From positions 1 through 8,298 of the forward strand of contig JAGALI010000158.1 of NCBI GenBank assembly GCA_017625275.1: a DNA stretch of 8,298 nucleotides, in the 5' to 3' direction. The DNA is from Clostridia bacterium (lineage in GTDB: Bacteria; Bacillota; Clostridia; Oscillospirales; CAG-272). Below the pieces are notes generated by a model. The model was not told where the DNA came from, made no database searches, and saw only the letters and a list, made by a program, of their open reading frames with translations. The position numbers were made by a program, and so were the translations under genes. Position 1 is the stretch's first letter; every line of letters starts with the position of its first letter. Of this stretch, positions 6,841 to 8,298 are shown one piece after another.

Positions 6841-8018
6841 AAATAAGACTTGGAATAATTGGATATGGAAATATCGGTACAGTGCACGCAAACAACATTT
6901 GGAATGGCAATTGCGAGGAGGTTGAGCTTTGTGCTGTTTGTGATACAAATTCAGAAAAGCTTAACGAGGTTAAGGAAAAGGCTCCACAGGTGGCTCTATT
7001 TAGCGATGCCGAGGAGATGATGGACAGTGGTCTTATCGACTCCGTGCTTGTTTGTGTTCCTCACTATGACCACCCTAAATATGCTATTATGGCAATGAAA
7101 AAGGGGCTACATACTCTTGTTGAAAAGCCTGCTGGCGTTTACACAAAGCAGGTTAAGGAAATGAATGAGGTGGCAAAGAGCTGTAATGTTGTCTTTGGAC
7201 TTATGATGAACCAGAGAACCAACTGCATCTATCGCAAAATGCGTGAGATTGTAAAGAGTGGCAGACTTGGTGAAATAAAAAGAACTAACCTTATAATCAC
7301 CGACTGGTATAGACCTCAGATATATTACGATTCAGGCGACTGGCGTGCAACCTGGTCTGGCGAGGGTGGTGGCGTTTTGCTTAATCAGTGTCCTCACAAT
7401 CTTGACCTATGGCAATGGATTTGTGGTATGCCTACAAAAATTCATGCAAAGCTTCACTACGGAAAATGGCATGACATTGAGGTTGAGGACGATGTTAGCG
7501 CTTATGTTGAGTATCAAAATGGCGCAACAGGTGTATTTGTTACCTCGACTGGTGATGCACCTGGAACTAATCGCTTTGAAATTCTTCTTGAAAAGGGTAA
7601 GCTTGTTGCCGAGGGTGGCGAGCTTAAGCTTTGGGAAAATGAAATGACTGAGAAGGAATTTTCAAGGATTAATGAAAATCCGTTTGCTTCTCCTGAAACA
7701 AGCTTTTCTGTTGTTGAAACTGATGGAGAAAATCCTCAGCACGCAGGCGTTCTAAATGCATTTGCCTCTGCTATTTTGCACGGCACAGAGCTTGTTGCAA
7801 GGGGCGAAGAGGGTATAAATGGTCTTACTATATCAAATGCTATGCACCTCTCCTCCTGGCTTGGCAAGGAGATAGTTCTTTCCGAGTTTGATGATGAGCT
7901 GTTTTATAGCGAGCTTAAAAAGCGAATTGACACCTCAAGAAGAAAGTCGACCGTTGTTAAGACAAGCAAGATAGATATGCAGGATTCCTTTGTAGCCAAG
8001 CACTACAAGACAAAATAA
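6837..8018 (+). CDS. Gfo/Idh/MocA-family NAD(P)-dependent sugar oxidoreductase
   Basis: A 393-residue cytosolic oxidoreductase. The N-terminal Rossmann domain carries IGYGNIGTVHA with GxGxxG at 9-14, and VEKPAG at 95-100 contains the conserved Lys97. The C-terminal alpha/beta domain has GEGGGVLLNQCPHNLDLWQW (175-194), in which His187 is the expected catalytic partner and Asn183 and Asp190 flank it. Family members oxidise or reduce sugar hydroxyls, often at C3 of glycosides, or act on inositols. A lysine- and arginine-rich tail of about 25 residues follows the folded domain. The start codon overlaps the stop of the preceding gene (ATGA), and a strong terminator follows, so this is the last gene of the operon. 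Pairing with two COG1082 TIM barrels suggests a 3-keto-sugar step, which is inference. Confidence 0.9.
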   Translation: MKIRLGIIGYGNIGTVHANNIWNGNCEEVELCAVCDTNSEKLNEVKEKAPQVALFSDAEEMMDSGLIDSVLVCVPHYDHPKYAIMAMKKGLHTLVEKPAGVYTKQVKEMNEVAKSCNVVFGLMMNQRTNCIYRKMREIVKSGRLGEIKRTNLIITDWYRPQIYYDSGDWRATWSGEGGGVLLNQCPHNLDLWQWICGMPTKIHAKLHYGKWHDIEVEDDVSAYVEYQNGATGVFVTSTGDAPGTNRFEILLEKGKLVAEGGELKLWENEMTEKEFSRINENPFASPETSFSVVETDGENPQHAGVLNAFASAILHGTELVARGEEGINGLTISNAMHLSSWLGKEIVLSEFDDELFYSELKKRIDTSRRKSTVVKTSKIDMQDSFVAKHYKTK

Positions 8019-8023
8019 AAGCA

Positions 8024-8053
8024 AAAGGGCTGTTGCAAAAGCAACAGTCCTTT
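8024..8053. terminator. Bidirectional rho-independent terminator between the operon and pyrE
   Basis: A 13-bp stem (8024-8036 with 8041-8053, a single G-T wobble, AAAA loop) starts 6 nt after the oxidoreductase stop. The plus strand continues TTTATTTATA; the minus strand continues CCCTTTTGCTTTTATTTTG. It therefore suits termination of both convergent transcripts. Confidence 0.9.
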
Positions 8054-8055
8054 AT

Positions 8056-8298
8056 TTATAGCTTTGAGTAGCCGTGGCTATTTACTAGCGCATCTATTTT
8101 CTCACCATTTTTGCACATTGGGCACTCATGTGAGGGGTATGATGCATAATTAGATAGGTCATTAGGATTAAACACGGAATTCACCTTGTATCCCATATAT
8201 TCATCAACTGTTGCAAATATTGAGCAAATGCCTGCAACCTGACCACCATAATACTTAATCGCCTCAACCGCAGCAGCGGCAGTATAGCCTGTTGTTAC
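8056..8298 (-). CDS. pyrE: Orotate phosphoribosyltransferase, C-terminal 80 residues
   Basis: The frame is open from the right edge to a TAA at 8058-8056 and encodes the end of a PRTase-fold enzyme of pyrimidine synthesis that joins orotate and PRPP to give orotidine 5'-monophosphate (EC 2.4.2.10). The fragment begins with VTTG, the end of the PRPP-binding loop motif, continues as YTAAAAVEAIKYYGG, and ends with SHECPMCKNGEKIDALVNSHGYSKL-type sequence (CxxC then ALVNSHGYSKL), a tail I associate with clostridial PyrE. The N-terminal part lies outside the window. It converges on the uronate operon, shares a terminator with it, and has no obvious functional link to it. Confidence 0.85.
   Translation of the reverse strand, partial: VTTGYTAAAAVEAIKYYGGQVAGICSIFATVDEYMGYKVNSVFNPNDLSNYASYPSHECPMCKNGEKIDALVNSHGYSKL

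Noticed and set aside
1..8298. CRISPR arrays, tRNA or rRNA genes, insertion sequences, phage genes
   Set aside because: I found no regularly spaced repeats, tRNA-like folds, transposase motifs or integrase motifs. The genes are compact and metabolic.

Overview
The window looks like a chromosomal segment of a low- to mid-GC Gram-positive anaerobe, probably a gut-type member of the Clostridia. This rests on the strong AGGAGG-like ribosome binding sites, the tightly packed genes with 1-nt gaps or short overlaps, the SDR-type fructuronate reductase and the clostridial style of the orotate phosphoribosyltransferase C-terminus. I cannot name a genus from sequence alone.

There are four regions. (1) At 1-557 on the minus strand lies the C-terminal part of an AraC-family regulator that runs off the left edge. 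Its N-terminal half is missing, and the homologous part begins beside a perfect hairpin, so it is probably a decayed or truncated paralogue. (2) At 609-2209 on the minus strand is a two-gene unit: a full-length AraC-family regulator, then a cytosolic DUF4886/SGNH-type esterase, then a rho-independent terminator. (3) A divergent intergenic region (2210-2356) carries a good plus-strand promoter with a 14-bp palindrome over its -35 box. It drives a six-gene plus-strand operon (2357-8018): uxuA, a CE15-like glucuronoyl esterase, an SDR uxuB, two COG1082/AP_endonuc_2 TIM-barrel sugar isomerase-like enzymes, and a Gfo/Idh/MocA oxidoreductase. (4) A strong, probably bidirectional terminator (8024-8053) separates the operon from the convergent 3' end of pyrE.

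The operon is centred on uronate metabolism. UxuB and UxuA convert D-fructuronate to D-mannonate and then to 2-keto-3-deoxygluconate (KDG). The CE15-like enzyme would remove an alcohol esterified to the carboxyl group of a glucuronate residue. The two TIM-barrel proteins and the Gfo/Idh/MocA protein resemble toolkits that process glycosides through 3-keto intermediates. The divergent AraC protein is the obvious candidate regulator, and its esterase partner could deacetylate the same imported oligosaccharides. Neither esterase shows a signal peptide, so the chemistry appears to occur inside the cell. The operon looks complete between promoter and terminator, yet it has no glucuronate isomerase (uxaC), KDG kinase or aldolase, transporter or recognisable glycoside hydrolase. 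The most interesting hypothesis is therefore intracellular processing of esterified glucuronosides, possibly by oxidation and elimination rather than hydrolysis. That is inference and not shown by the sequence.
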